DNA of 64,000 bases. It comes from Nocardia nova SH22a (lineage in GTDB: Bacteria > Actinomycetota > Actinomycetes > Mycobacteriales > Mycobacteriaceae). Shown one piece after another: positions 25,961 to 35,437 of this stretch. The number at the start of each line of letters is the position of its first letter. Position 1 is the stretch's first letter. The stretch lies in assembly GCF_000523235.1 (NCBI RefSeq), contig NZ_CP006850.1, positions 1,302,001 through 1,366,000 on the forward strand, read 5' to 3'. The translations under genes and the position numbers were made by a program. Below the pieces are notes generated by a model that was given only the letters and a program-made list of their open reading frames with translations, was not told the DNA's origin and made no database searches.

Positions 25961-27072
25961 GGCCGGACTCCTTCCTCGAAACCCGCCAGATATCCGGCGT
26001 ATTCGTCGCGCTCGGCGGCGACGAGGGGGTGATCGGTGGCGTAGACGTGATCGAACAACCGCATCGGGTCCGGATCGGGCATGTCGATGGTGGCGGTGCG
26101 AACCGCGGCGCCGACGGCATCGGCACGTTCGGTCACGCGACGTTCGAAATCGCTGTCCCACAGACCTTCTCGTTCGAGCAGTCGCCGCATCCGGTCGATC
26201 GGATCGCGCCGCTTCCACAGTTCGGTCTCCGCCGCCGAGCGGTACCGGGTGGGATCGTCGGCGGTGGTGTGCGGGCCCATGCGGTAGGTGATCGCCTCGA
26301 TGAACGACGGACCGCCCCCGGCTCGTGCCCGCGCGACCGCCTGCCGGGTCACCGCCAGCACGGCCAGCACATCGTTACCGTCCACCTGGACGCCGGGAAT
26401 CCCGTAGCCGTAGGCGCGGCGCACGATCGGCGTCTGGCTCTGCACCTGCACCGGCTCGCTGATGGCCCAGTGGTTGTTCTGGCAGAAGAACACCACCGGC
26501 GCACTCCAGGACGCGGCGAAACCCAGCGCCTCGGCGATATCGCCCTGGCTGGTGGCGCCGTCGCCGAAATACGTGATCACCGCGATCTCCGCGCCCTCGA
26601 GGTGGGCCGCGTAGGCGTAACCGGTGGCATGCAATCCCTGCGAGCCGACCACGATCGCCGGATTGGTCATGTTGATCTCGTCCGGATCCCAGCAGGAATG
26701 TGCGACACCGCGCCACATGCGGGTGATCAGGGCCGGATCCACACCGCGGGAGTAGGCCACCCCGGCCTCGCGATAGCTGCAGAACACGTAGTCGTCGGCG
26801 TGCAGGGCACGGGCCGAACCGATCTGCGCGGCCTCCTGGCCGAGCAGCGGCGCCCACAGACCGAGCTGGCCCTGGCGTTGCAGGGCGGTGGCCTCGACAT
26901 CGATACGCCGCGTGACCACCAGATCCTCGTACAGCGCCCGCAGTTCGTCCGGGCCGATATCGGCGACCAGCGCGGCATGGTCGCGATCGAGTACCCGGCG
27001 CCCGTCGGGCTGGACCAGTTGCACGGGATAGGGGGTCGTCCCGGTGTCGTGCCTGGTTGTGGTGTCCTCCAC
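25957..27072 (-). CDS. bkdA: Branched-chain alpha-keto acid dehydrogenase E1 alpha, BkdA
   Basis: 371 residues. Thiamine diphosphate motif GDGATSQGDIAEALGFAASWSAPVVFFCQNNHWAIS (GDG...NN), preceded by ELRALYEDLVVTRRIDVEATALQRQGQLGLWAPLLGQEA and followed by the phosphorylation-loop-like YRMGPHTTADDPTRYR. Decarboxylates the keto acids of Val, Leu and Ile. GTG 27072 is preferred to GTG 27081 because GAGGAGG (27081-27087) is then 8 nt away. First gene of bkdABC; a divergent Lrp-type regulator adjoins. Confidence 0.94.
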   Translation of the reverse strand: MEDTTTRHDTGTTPYPVQLVQPDGRRVLDRDHAALVADIGPDELRALYEDLVVTRRIDVEATALQRQGQLGLWAPLLGQEAAQIGSARALHADDYVFCSYREAGVAYSRGVDPALITRMWRGVAHSCWDPDEINMTNPAIVVGSQGLHATGYAYAAHLEGAEIAVITYFGDGATSQGDIAEALGFAASWSAPVVFFCQNNHWAISEPVQVQSQTPIVRRAYGYGIPGVQVDGNDVLAVLAVTRQAVARARAGGGPSFIEAITYRMGPHTTADDPTRYRSAAETELWKRRDPIDRMRRLLEREGLWDSDFERRVTERADAVGAAVRTATIDMPDPDPMRLFDHVYATDHPLVAAERDEYAGYLAGFEEGVRP

Positions 27073-27081
27073 AGCCGTCAC

Positions 27082-27252
27082 CTCCTCGGTCGTCGCGCGA
27101 GCGGGGTCTCCGCTGATCGCGATCCGGTGGTGTTTCCCAGCAGTGTGCTGTAACACAAAGCATCCACGATTGAGCGAGTTGCGCAAGTACCAACATCTGA
27201 ACTGAGCAGAATGCTCGGCCGAAACCGGCAGCTGGCTGTCATACTGCCCTAC
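27082..27252. promoter_or_regulatory. Divergent bkdA / bkdR promoter region
   Basis: AT-richer than its surroundings. Contains the palindrome TTGCGCAA (27179-27186) and CATACT (27240-27245), the presumed -10 box of the regulator. Lrp-type regulators wrap such degenerate AT-rich sites. Confidence 0.45.
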
Positions 27253-27768
27253 ATGTCCAGTGCCGAAACCGCTCCGACCGCGCTCGACGCCACCGATGCC
27301 CGGCTGCTCCTGGAACTGGTTGCCAACCCCCGGGCCACCGGGGTGGAACTGGCCACCCGGCTGGGGTTGTCTCGCAATACCGTGCAGGCCCGGCTGGCGC
27401 GCTGGGAGGCCGGGGGAGTGCTGACCGGATTCGAGCGCCGGGTGGATCCGCGGGCGCTCGGGTACCGGCTCGCCGCCTTCGTCGCGGTGGTGGTCGATCA
27501 GCACCGGCTCGCCGGCATCGTCGATGAACTGGCGGATATCCCCGAGGTCACCGAGGTGTGCGGTACCACCGGGCCCTCCGATCTGACGGTGCGGGTGGTC
27601 GCCCGCGACGCCGACGATCTGTACCGGATCACCGGGGCGATCCTGAAGATCGCGGGGGTGGAGCGCACGAATATGGCGCTGGTGATGCAGCAGTTGGTCG
27701 GGCCGCGCACGGCGCCGCTGCTGCGGCGGCTGGCCGGGGTGGACGACGCGGGTCCGGACGGCGACTGA
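27253..27768 (+). CDS. bkdR: Lrp/AsnC-family regulator (BkdR-like)
   Basis: 171 residues. N-terminal HTH LDATDARLLLELVANPRATGVELATRLGLSRNTVQARLARWEAGGVLTGFERRVD (about 10-65) and the C-terminal RAM effector domain (LAAFVAVVVDQ...VTEVCGTTGPSDLTVRVVARD). Divergent from bkdABC, the same placement as BkdR of other bacteria, which responds to branched-chain amino acids. The symbol rests on position and family, not on function shown. ATG at 27253 follows CATACT by 7 nt. Confidence 0.85.
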   Translation: MSSAETAPTALDATDARLLLELVANPRATGVELATRLGLSRNTVQARLARWEAGGVLTGFERRVDPRALGYRLAAFVAVVVDQHRLAGIVDELADIPEVTEVCGTTGPSDLTVRVVARDADDLYRITGAILKIAGVERTNMALVMQQLVGPRTAPLLRRLAGVDDAGPDGD

Positions 27769-27837
27769 CGGCAGTGCCCGGACGACCGCGCGAAAATCGG
27801 TCCAGTTTCGGTTGATTGGCTGCTGACCGGGTGGCCA

Positions 27838-29241
27838 GTGGTTCGTGAAAATGGCTCGGTGACTGCTACCCGGCCGGAATCGCGCGCCAGATCCGTACCC
27901 GAATCGGGATCCGAGGAGCCGGCCGCGCCCGCCCGCGGCGGCCGCGGCCAGGCGGTCGGCGCCGGAATCATCGCGGCGGCGGTCGGATTCACGAGCTCGT
28001 CGGCCGTGGTGCTGGCGGGGCTGACAGCGGTGGGGGCCACTGCGGCGCAGGCGGCCTCGGGGCTCCTGGCCGTCTGTGTCACCCAGGCGCTGGGGATGTG
28101 GATCCTGGGCCTGCGATATCGCCTGCCGATCACCCTGGCCTGGTCCACTCCGGGCGCGGCGCTGCTGACCGGCGCCGGTGCGGTCACCGGCGGGTGGCCG
28201 GCCGCGGTCGGGGCGTTCGCGGTGACCGGTGTGCTGATCGTGGCGACCGGCTGCTCGGCCCGGCTCGGCCGGTTGATCACGGCGATCCCGGTGGAGGTCG
28301 CACAGGCCATGCTGGCCGGTGTGCTGCTGCCGCTGTGCCTGGCGCCGCTGCGGGCGCTGACCACCTCGAGTGCCGGGGTGGTGGTTCCGGTCCTGGCGGT
28401 GTGGCTGGTGCTGCAGCGCTTCGCGAGCCGCTGGGCGGTACCCGGCGCGTTCGGTACCGCGGTGGTCGCGGCGGGGATCGCGATGGCGGGCGGACATCAC
28501 GGCGTCCGGGCGGCGGATCTGGCGCCGAGGCTGGAATGGACTGTGCCGCACTGGAGTTGGCAGGCCATGATCGGGATCGCGATACCGCTGTACGTGGTGA
28601 CGATGGCCGCGCAGAATCTGCCCGGCGTCGCGGTCATGAACTCGTTCGGCTACCGGGTGCCGTGGCGGGCGTCGATGACGGTCACCGGGCTGGGGACCAT
28701 CGCCGGGGCGCCGGCGGGCGGGCACGCGATCAACCTGGCGGCGATCAGCGCCGCCTTGGCGGCGGCGCCGTCGGCCCATCCCGACCCGCGGCGGCGCTGG
28801 TGGTCGACGATGTCGGCCGGAGCCTGCTATCTGGTGCTGGCGCCCGCGTCGGCGGCACTGGTCGCCCTCGCCGCCGCGGCGCCTGCCGGAGTCCTGGAAA
28901 CCGTTGCCGGACTTGCCCTGATCGCGACATTCGGCTCGGCATTGACCGCGGCCCTGGGCCCCGCCACGCATCGGACCGCGGCGGCGGTGACATTTCTGGT
29001 CTCGGCGTCCGGAATCGCCGTGTTCGGCATCGGCGCGGCGTTCTGGGCGGTGGTCGCGGGCCTGTTGGTGCGGTGGGTGCTCGCGGCGGGTGGGCCCGGA
29101 GCGGTGGGGCACACGTCGGCTGCGACGGCGGTGGCGGCGAATCCTGACGACGAGGACGAGTCCGAGCCGGAGGATGCGGCCGTATACCGCGATGATTCCG
29201 GTGCTCGCGGTGCCATGTGCCCCAGCTGCACGGTGTCGTAG
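27838..29241 (+). CDS. BenE-family (benzoate/H+ symporter-like) transporter
   Basis: 467 residues with about 12 transmembrane helices between residues 38 and 420. The BenE family pattern is seen in PITLAWSTPGAALLTGAGAVTGGWPAAVGAFAVTGVLIVATG, PVEVAQAMLAGVLLPLC and YVVTMAAQNLPGVAVMNSFGYRVPW. Probable proton-coupled importer of an aromatic or other organic anion. N-terminal 35 residues are polar; the C-terminus is an acidic tail (PDDEDESEPEDAA). GTG 27859 is an alternative start; neither has a clear ribosome site. Confidence 0.83.
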   Translation: MVRENGSVTATRPESRARSVPESGSEEPAAPARGGRGQAVGAGIIAAAVGFTSSSAVVLAGLTAVGATAAQAASGLLAVCVTQALGMWILGLRYRLPITLAWSTPGAALLTGAGAVTGGWPAAVGAFAVTGVLIVATGCSARLGRLITAIPVEVAQAMLAGVLLPLCLAPLRALTTSSAGVVVPVLAVWLVLQRFASRWAVPGAFGTAVVAAGIAMAGGHHGVRAADLAPRLEWTVPHWSWQAMIGIAIPLYVVTMAAQNLPGVAVMNSFGYRVPWRASMTVTGLGTIAGAPAGGHAINLAAISAALAAAPSAHPDPRRRWWSTMSAGACYLVLAPASAALVALAAAAPAGVLETVAGLALIATFGSALTAALGPATHRTAAAVTFLVSASGIAVFGIGAAFWAVVAGLLVRWVLAAGGPGAVGHTSAATAVAANPDDEDESEPEDAAVYRDDSGARGAMCPSCTVS

Positions 29242-29289
29242 GCTGGCATCGTTCGCGTCAGGGGTATGTCTCTGGTAGAGGAGCCGGGA

Positions 29290-30117
29290 TTGGCCGCCGT
29301 ATTGATTTCGCCCGAGGAACTGCGAAATACGCTGTCGGACAGTGAGTGCCGAACGCATCTGCTGGATGTGCGCTGGGCGCTGGGTGATCCCGACGGTCCG
29401 GAACACTATCTGGCGGGGCATATCCCCGGCGCGGTATTCGTCGATCTGGAAACCGAATTGGCCGCGCCGCCCTCACCCGCGCACGGCCGTCACCCCCTGC
29501 CCGCGCCCGACCATCTGCAGCGCTGCGCGCGCAGCTGGGGCCTGCGCGCCGGTGAGCCCACGGTCGTCTACGACGCCACCGGCGGGATGTCGGCCGCGCG
29601 GGCCTGGTGGCTGCTGCGCTGGGCCGGGATCGGCGATGTGCGGATCCTGGACGGCGGCCTGCCCGCGTGGCAGCGCGGCGGTGGTGAACTGGCCACCGGC
29701 AGCGAATCCGACCCGGTACCCGGTGATGTGGTCGTCCGGCCGGGCAACATGCCCGTCGTGCAGGCCGACGAGGTCGCCGGATGGTCGGGTGCGCTGCTGG
29801 ACGCTCGCGCGGGCGAACGCTACCGGGGCCAGATCGAACCGGTCGACCCGCGAGCCGGGCATATTCCCGGTGCGGTGAGCGTGCCGACCGCGGACAACCT
29901 GACCTCCGAAGGAACGTTCAAATCGCCGGAGCAACTGCGGGAGCGCTTCTCCGGCCTGGGATCCGGCCCGGTCGCGGTGTACTGCGGTTCCGGGGTCACC
30001 GCCGCGCACCAGATCGCGGCCCTGTCGGTGGCGGGTGTGTCGGCGGCGCTGTATCCGGGCTCGTGGTCGCAGTGGTCCAGCGATCCGGAGCGACCGGTCG
30101 CCACCGCGCTGGACTGA
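29290..30117 (+). CDS. Two-domain rhodanese sulfurtransferase
   Basis: About 275 residues. Inactive N-terminal rhodanese domain (HLLDVRWALGDPDGPEHYLAGHIPGAVFVDLE) and catalytic C-terminal domain with Cys in VYCGSGVTAAH; the CGSGVTA loop is the form found in 3-mercaptopyruvate sulfurtransferases. Transfers sulfane sulfur to cyanide or thiols. Start: TTG 29290 has GAGGAG (29278-29283) 6 nt upstream; the in-frame ATG at 29266 is the alternative. Confidence 0.85.
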   Translation: MAAVLISPEELRNTLSDSECRTHLLDVRWALGDPDGPEHYLAGHIPGAVFVDLETELAAPPSPAHGRHPLPAPDHLQRCARSWGLRAGEPTVVYDATGGMSAARAWWLLRWAGIGDVRILDGGLPAWQRGGGELATGSESDPVPGDVVVRPGNMPVVQADEVAGWSGALLDARAGERYRGQIEPVDPRAGHIPGAVSVPTADNLTSEGTFKSPEQLRERFSGLGSGPVAVYCGSGVTAAHQIAALSVAGVSAALYPGSWSQWSSDPERPVATALD

Positions 30118-30412
30118 CCGACCTGGGCCGATCGGCAGAGCCGGGAGCCCGGCCGCGCTTGTGCCGGGTGCCGCTGCTCGGCCGAGTCGGTGCCGGTGGT
30201 GTCGTGCGGTTGTGCTGGTACCTCGGCGCGACTGCTGCCCGGTGAGCCGGTGCGAGCTACCACCCCGCGCCGCCGACCGGCACACCACGTGCGCAGCGGC
30301 TGACTCGGCCTGCGGCTGACCCGGGCATGCTTGCAGATCGCCGCCGGGGCCGCCGGTGCCGATGCCGCCACCGGAAATGCTGCGCGGCATCGGTCAGCGG
30401 TGGCTGGTGCCA
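30118..30412. other. Gene-free stretch between sulfurtransferase and atzF
   Basis: About 295 nt between convergent stops. Only low-complexity GC-rich short frames occur; none has a ribosome site or a recognisable product. Possibly decayed DNA. Confidence 0.4.
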
Positions 30413-32005
30413 CTACCCGACAGCCCCCGCTGCCAACGCTGCTCGCCAGCCGCCGTATTCGCTCAGGTCCTTTCCGGCGGCCGCGGCCTCACCGTCGCAT
30501 CCGAACGCGGTGTGCCAGGTGCCGTCGTCGAGTTCGACCGCGCCGAGTTGCATGGGGGCGGGGAGGTTCGCGAGGAAGCGGCCCAGGGCGGCCGGTGACA
30601 GGAGCCATCGTTCACCCGCCACCGCCACACCGCCCGTGCAGCGGGTGACGGCGGGTTTCGGTGGTGTGGTGTCCAGTGCGGCGAGCCGGTAGGCCGGTGC
30701 GGTGGTGACCTCTCCGGCCCAGCGCGCGCCGAGGGCGTGCAACTGGTGTTCCAGCGGCTGGCCGCGCAGATGCGCGCCGAAGACGATCAGTTCGCACGGC
30801 GATGCGGCCGCCAGCGGCCACGGTCGTGCGATCGGAGCGGAATCGGTGAGCAGGGCGGCGATGTCGGCGGCCACCGCGTCCTCGAACGGACGGGCGAAAA
30901 CTGTTACCCCGAAACAGGATTCACCCGCTGTCCCGGCCGGTACCGCCACCGCGCACAGATCGAACAGATTGCAGAAGTTGGTGTAGGTGCCCATCAGTGA
31001 ATTGACGCCGACCGGATCGGCCGCGACCTCCGCGATCCTCGGATGGGCCGGTGCGGTTGGGGTGAGCAGCGCGTCGGCACCGTGCAGCGCCGCCATCGCC
31101 CGGACACGCAGCCGTTCGAGTTCGGCGCGGTCGGCGACCAGCCGATGTGCGGGAATCTCCTTCGCGGCCCGGATGATGCCCGCCACGGTGGGATCGACCG
31201 CATCGGGGTGCGCATCGATGAATTCGCCCACCGCGGCGTATCTTTCGGCGACCAGCGCGCCGTCGTAGAGCAGGCGCGCGGCGGCCAGGAACGGCGCCGG
31301 ATCGATCTCGATGATGGTGGCATCGCGCTGCCGTAGGGCATCCACCGTGCGTTGGAAGGCCGCGCGCCACTGCGGATCCAGACCGGGCAGATCGGCGAAG
31401 ACCGCGACGGTCGGCCGCGGTGGCGCGGCCAGCCGGATATCGCTGGGCCAGGGCCGATCCGGCGCGCCCGCGGCCATCACCCCCATCGCGCGATCGGCCG
31501 TCGCGAGATCCGCGGCGAAGATCGTGACGCAGTCGTAGGACCGGCACGCCGGGACCACGCCCTCGGTGGAGATCACCCCCACGGTCGGTTTGATCCCCAC
31601 GATGCCCTGCAGCGCCGCCGGAATCCGGCCGGATCCGGCGGTGTCGGTACCGATCGCGATATCGGCCGCACCGGTGGCGACTGCCACCGCCGATCCGGAA
31701 CTCGAACCGCCGGAGATGAATTCGGGACGCCGCGAGTCGGAGACCGCACCGTAGGGTGAGCGGGTGCCGACGAGTCCGGTCGCGAATTGGTCGAGATTGG
31801 TCTTGCCTACCACCACCGCACCCTCGGCGCGCAGGGCCGCCACCGCAGGCGCGTCGTGTTGCGGCACATAGGAATATGCGGGACTTCCCGCCGTGGTCGG
31901 CACGCCGCCGACGTCCACATTGTCCTTGACCGCCAAGCGCAGGCCCGCCAGCGCACCGGTCGTGGCGCCGGTGCCGGGTTCGAGGCGATGTATCCAGATG
32001 CTCAC
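30413..32005 (-). CDS. atzF: Allophanate hydrolase AtzF
   Basis: 530 residues. Amidase-signature domain: catalytic K27 in RLAVKDNVD, SGGSSSGSAVAVA (about 98-110) and nucleophile S125 in GTDTAGSGRIPAALQGIVGIKPT. C-terminal AtzF domain (ELIVFGAHLRGQPLEHQLHALGARW) that completes decarboxylation. Converts allophanate to ammonium and carbon dioxide. GTG start 13 nt after the carboxylase-like gene. Last gene of the permease-DUF1989-DUF1989-carboxylase-atzF operon, as in urea/guanidine carboxylase pathways. Confidence 0.9.
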   Translation of the reverse strand: MSIWIHRLEPGTGATTGALAGLRLAVKDNVDVGGVPTTAGSPAYSYVPQHDAPAVAALRAEGAVVVGKTNLDQFATGLVGTRSPYGAVSDSRRPEFISGGSSSGSAVAVATGAADIAIGTDTAGSGRIPAALQGIVGIKPTVGVISTEGVVPACRSYDCVTIFAADLATADRAMGVMAAGAPDRPWPSDIRLAAPPRPTVAVFADLPGLDPQWRAAFQRTVDALRQRDATIIEIDPAPFLAAARLLYDGALVAERYAAVGEFIDAHPDAVDPTVAGIIRAAKEIPAHRLVADRAELERLRVRAMAALHGADALLTPTAPAHPRIAEVAADPVGVNSLMGTYTNFCNLFDLCAVAVPAGTAGESCFGVTVFARPFEDAVAADIAALLTDSAPIARPWPLAAASPCELIVFGAHLRGQPLEHQLHALGARWAGEVTTAPAYRLAALDTTPPKPAVTRCTGGVAVAGERWLLSPAALGRFLANLPAPMQLGAVELDDGTWHTAFGCDGEAAAAGKDLSEYGGWRAALAAGAVG

Positions 32006-32018
32006 AGGTCGTCCACGC

Positions 32019-34040
32019 TCACTCTCGTTCGGACAGTTCACCGGCGGCGCGCCACGAATTCCGTTCGGCCGCGAAGGCTTCCGCCTGCCGCGCCCGGAAT
32101 TCGCCGATCGAACCGGAGTTCGCGGCGAGGAATTCGCGATAGTCGGCGAGCCGGAACTCGCCCTCCTCGATGCGCGGCTCGCCCCCGCCCCGGGCGATGT
32201 CGGCGCGCATGTCCAGCAGTTCCTCCGCGCCGACCGGATACCACCGGATGCGGTCGAAATACCGCAGCAGCCAAGGATCTTCGTTCCGGCCGGAGCTGCG
32301 GTGATTCCAGACCTGCGTGGTGCGCCCGACGAACTGGTACCCGCCGGGGCCCTCCATCCCGTAGATGCACAGATAGGCGCCACCGATGCCGACCGCGTTC
32401 TCCGGTGTCCACGTGCGGGCGGGGTTGTATTTGGTGGTGACCAGCCGGTGCCGGGGATCGGTCGGGGTGGCCACCGGCGCGCCCAGATAGACGTCACCGA
32501 GGCCCAGCACCAGGTACTCGGCGGCGAAGACGGTGTCGAAAACATCTGCGACCGTGGACAAACCGTTCATTCTGCGGATGAACTCGATATTCCACGGACA
32601 CCACGGCGCATCGGCGCGGACACCATGCATATAGCGCGTGATCGCCTCGCGGGTGGCCGGATCGTCCCACGACAACGGCAGATGAACGGTCCGGCTGGGC
32701 ACCACCAGTTCGGCGGCCGCGGGCACCGCCGACTCCGCCTCGCCCAGGAGCTGGAGCAGTTTCGGCCGGGACAGGCGGTCCGGATCGAAACGGATCTGCA
32801 ACGAGCGGATGCCGGGGGTCAGTTCGGTGACGCCGGGTTCGGCGTGTTCGAGCAGGTGGTGATGCAGGGCGTGTACTCGCGCTCGGAGGCCGAGATCCAA
32901 TGTCATATCGCCGTATTCGACGAGGACGCCGTCGTCCCCGGCGCGGCGGTAGGTGATCGAGGTGGTGTTGTCGGCGTCGGCGCGGGCGAGAATGCCGTCG
33001 TCACCGTCGCCGCCGTCGGACAGGACGATGGGCCAGTCCGCGCGCCGGGCCGGGCCCAGCGCGCGGATCGAGGCCGCCCTCTCGGCGCGGACCGGTACGA
33101 AGCGCACGGTGTCCCCGGGGCAGAGCTGTCCGAGCTTCCAGCGCTCCGCGGCGACGACCGTCACGGGGCAGACGAATCCACCGAGGCTCGGGCCGTCGGG
33201 GCCGAGCAGGATCGGGGTGTCGCCGGTGAAGTCGAGGGCGCCCACGGAATAGGCGGTGTCGTGGATGTTGGACGGATGCAGACCCGCTTCGCCGCCGTCG
33301 GTGCGTGCCCACCGGGGTTTCGGCCCGATCAGCCGCACGCCGGTCCGATCGGAGTTGAAATGCACCTCGTAATCCGTGTCGAGGAGGGTGTTCATATCGT
33401 CGCGGGTGAAGAACTCCGGAGCACCGTGCGGACCCTCGGTGACCGCGAGCTCCCAGCGGTGCGACAGCACCGGCTGATCGGCCATCGGCACCCCGGAACC
33501 GATGCGCCGCGGGGGCGTGCCCAGGGGCAGTCGGTCGCCGGGGCGCAGTGCGGCGCCGGTGCCACCGCCGAACCGTCCGAGTGTGAAAGTCGCTGTGCTA
33601 CCCAGGTATTCGGGCAGCTCGAATCCGCCCGCGATCAGGACATAGGTCCGCATACCAGGCCCGTGGATCGCGCCGATGTCGAGTACTCCACCGGCGGGGA
33701 CCACGACCGTACGCCACTGCCGGACCGGTCGGCCGTCGACGGTCACCGTGGCGGGAGCGCCGGTGACACACACCGGTGTCTCGGCGCCGAAGCGCAGGGC
33801 GGGCCCGGCCAGTGTGCATTCCAGTCCGGCCGCACCCTCGTCGTTGCCGAGTGCGCGGTTGCCGAGCCGGAACGACAGATCGTCCATCGGTCCCGAGGGC
33901 GGGACGCCGACATGCCAGTAGCCGACTCGGCCCGGCCAATCCTGGACGGTCGTCAGCATTCCCGGGCGCAGGACCTCGATCGCGGAACCGTCGTCTCCGG
34001 TGGCCGCGGCGGTGGGAGTCTCGAGCTGTGCGGTACTCAT
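32019..34040 (-). CDS. Urea/guanidine carboxylase-like protein lacking biotin carboxylase and biotin carrier domains
   Basis: 673 residues. AHS2/KipA domain (about 20-330: [45 protein letters not shown]) followed by AHS1/KipI domain (about 355-670: [28 protein letters not shown] ... [19 protein letters not shown]). These are the carboxyltransferase parts of urea carboxylase. The protein starts directly at AHS2 and stops (AGELSERE) where the biotin carrier would begin, so the N-terminal biotin carboxylase and C-terminal carrier are missing. Tight junctions (4-nt overlap upstream, 13 nt downstream) leave no room for them in the operon. Substrate therefore uncertain. Confidence 0.85.
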   Translation of the reverse strand: MSTAQLETPTAAATGDDGSAIEVLRPGMLTTVQDWPGRVGYWHVGVPPSGPMDDLSFRLGNRALGNDEGAAGLECTLAGPALRFGAETPVCVTGAPATVTVDGRPVRQWRTVVVPAGGVLDIGAIHGPGMRTYVLIAGGFELPEYLGSTATFTLGRFGGGTGAALRPGDRLPLGTPPRRIGSGVPMADQPVLSHRWELAVTEGPHGAPEFFTRDDMNTLLDTDYEVHFNSDRTGVRLIGPKPRWARTDGGEAGLHPSNIHDTAYSVGALDFTGDTPILLGPDGPSLGGFVCPVTVVAAERWKLGQLCPGDTVRFVPVRAERAASIRALGPARRADWPIVLSDGGDGDDGILARADADNTTSITYRRAGDDGVLVEYGDMTLDLGLRARVHALHHHLLEHAEPGVTELTPGIRSLQIRFDPDRLSRPKLLQLLGEAESAVPAAAELVVPSRTVHLPLSWDDPATREAITRYMHGVRADAPWCPWNIEFIRRMNGLSTVADVFDTVFAAEYLVLGLGDVYLGAPVATPTDPRHRLVTTKYNPARTWTPENAVGIGGAYLCIYGMEGPGGYQFVGRTTQVWNHRSSGRNEDPWLLRYFDRIRWYPVGAEELLDMRADIARGGGEPRIEEGEFRLADYREFLAANSGSIGEFRARQAEAFAAERNSWRAAGELSERE

Positions 34041-34657
34041 CGCGACACCACCATCCGGACCGGCGTCGGTTCGAATCCGTTGCAGGGGTTGTTGATCTGC
34101 GGGCAGTTGGACACCAGGACCAGCGTGTCGATCTCGGCGCGCAAGGTCACCGATTTCCCCGGTGCGGACAGCCCGTCGACGATGCCGAGGGTGCCGTCGG
34201 CCTCGACCGGAACGTTCATGAACCAGTTGATGTTCGAGACCAGATCACGCTTGCCCAGCCCCCATTCCAGCGCGGCGGTCAGGAAGTTCTCGACGCACGC
34301 GTGCTGATGGCGAGTGTGGTGGCCGTAACGCAGGGTGTTGGACTCCTGCGAGCACGCACCGGCGATCGTGTCGTGATTGCCGACATCGTCGGCGACCACC
34401 GTCATCAGCGGGGTGCCGGATTCGGCGCGCAGGACGCTGCCCGTGGTCAGGAAGAGGTTGCGCTGCGCGGCCACGGTGACCTGGGCGCTGTAGCGGTCGC
34501 TGTGGTCGGCGGCCGAATAGAGCAGGCAGTCGACGGCCTGATTGCCGTGCAGGTCGATGATCTCCAGCTGATGTCCCGCGGCGACGACGGCCGACCAGGG
34601 CGCGCAGGCGGCAACGGTTTCGTCCAGGACCACGGTGCGTTCGGCGGTGCTGTTCAT
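34037..34657 (-). CDS. DUF1989 urea carboxylase-associated protein 2 (carboxyguanidine deiminase-like)
   Basis: 206 residues. [34 protein letters not shown] at the N-terminus and [51 protein letters not shown] at the C-terminus are DUF1989 hallmarks. In characterised systems paired DUF1989 proteins form the deiminase acting between guanidine carboxylase and allophanate hydrolase. It overlaps both neighbours by 4 nt (ATGA), so synthesis is coupled with the first DUF1989 protein and the carboxylase-like protein. Confidence 0.85.
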   Translation of the reverse strand: MNSTAERTVVLDETVAACAPWSAVVAAGHQLEIIDLHGNQAVDCLLYSAADHSDRYSAQVTVAAQRNLFLTTGSVLRAESGTPLMTVVADDVGNHDTIAGACSQESNTLRYGHHTRHQHACVENFLTAALEWGLGKRDLVSNINWFMNVPVEADGTLGIVDGLSAPGKSVTLRAEIDTLVLVSNCPQINNPCNGFEPTPVRMVVSR

Positions 34658-35403
34658 GCGATGGCCTCCAGATCGTGTGCGGCCAGCCAGGCCCGTTCGG
34701 TGTTCTCCACGGCGCGGCGGTATTCGGGGTCGTCGTTGCCGGGCGGGTACGGTTCGCGGGTGCGCCAGGCGACGACATCCAGTGCGGTGGTGGGGCGTTC
34801 GTCGAGCGGGTGGGCGCCGTTGGCGATCAGGACGGTCAGCGGCAGATGGACCAGCAGCTCGACCGTGTGGCCGGGACCGGCATTGCCGGTCGCGGTGAGC
34901 CCGCCGTCGGCGCCCACCCGGACGCCGCGGAAGAAGGAGACGGTCGGGCCGATATCACGCGGTGTGAGCCCGTGTTTCGTGCCCGCCACCCGGAGCGCGG
35001 CACGAACCGGCGCGGTCGGGCCGCACAGCGCGTCGTGGCGGCCCGAGCTGTCGGAGACGACCGTGGCCAGCACCCGCCCCTGATCCGACAGCAGCGGATG
35101 TCCCGCGCCGAGATACGCCTGCCATGGCACCTTGACGGTGTCGGCGACATTGAGCCGTTCCCACGGCGCCTCCGCACGCAGGAGCAGCATGTGCGCGCAG
35201 GCCGCGCCGTCCGGATCGCCGAGCCGGATCCGGGTGCCGCGTCCGAGTACGGCGGTGGTGTAGCCGTCGGCCGGAACACGTTGTGCGAAGGTGATTTCCG
35301 AGGGATCGACCGAACCCGGCAGGTCGGGGCCGGAAACGGTCGCCGTCGCGGCCTGCGCTCTCGCGTGCGCGCGGGCGGAGGCGGTGGATGCGGTATCGGA
35401 CAT
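34654..35403 (-). CDS. DUF1989 urea carboxylase-associated protein 1 (deiminase partner)
   Basis: 249 residues. Contains GYTTAVLGRGTRIRLGDPDGAACAHMLLLRAEAPWERLNVADTVKVPWQAYLGAGHPLLSDQGRVLATVVSDSSGRHDALCG and PTVSFFRGVRV, matching the UAAP1 branch of DUF1989. Compared with its partner it lacks the CPQ-NPCNG motif at the C-terminus. An Ala/Thr-rich 25-residue N-terminal extension is present. GAGGAG sits 5 nt before the ATG; the upstream open frame into the permease gap is not used. Confidence 0.83.
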   Translation of the reverse strand: MSDTASTASARAHARAQAATATVSGPDLPGSVDPSEITFAQRVPADGYTTAVLGRGTRIRLGDPDGAACAHMLLLRAEAPWERLNVADTVKVPWQAYLGAGHPLLSDQGRVLATVVSDSSGRHDALCGPTAPVRAALRVAGTKHGLTPRDIGPTVSFFRGVRVGADGGLTATGNAGPGHTVELLVHLPLTVLIANGAHPLDERPTTALDVVAWRTREPYPPGNDDPEYRRAVENTERAWLAAHDLEAIA

Positions 35404-35437
35404 GGGAACTCCTCGCGGACTGGAAGGGACGCCGAGG

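Noticed and set aside
27073..29421. Long N-terminal extension of the bkdA frame running antisense to bkdR and the BenE gene
   Set aside because: The extension has no family similarity and passes a strong ribosome site at 27081-27087; real bkdA starts at about 27072.
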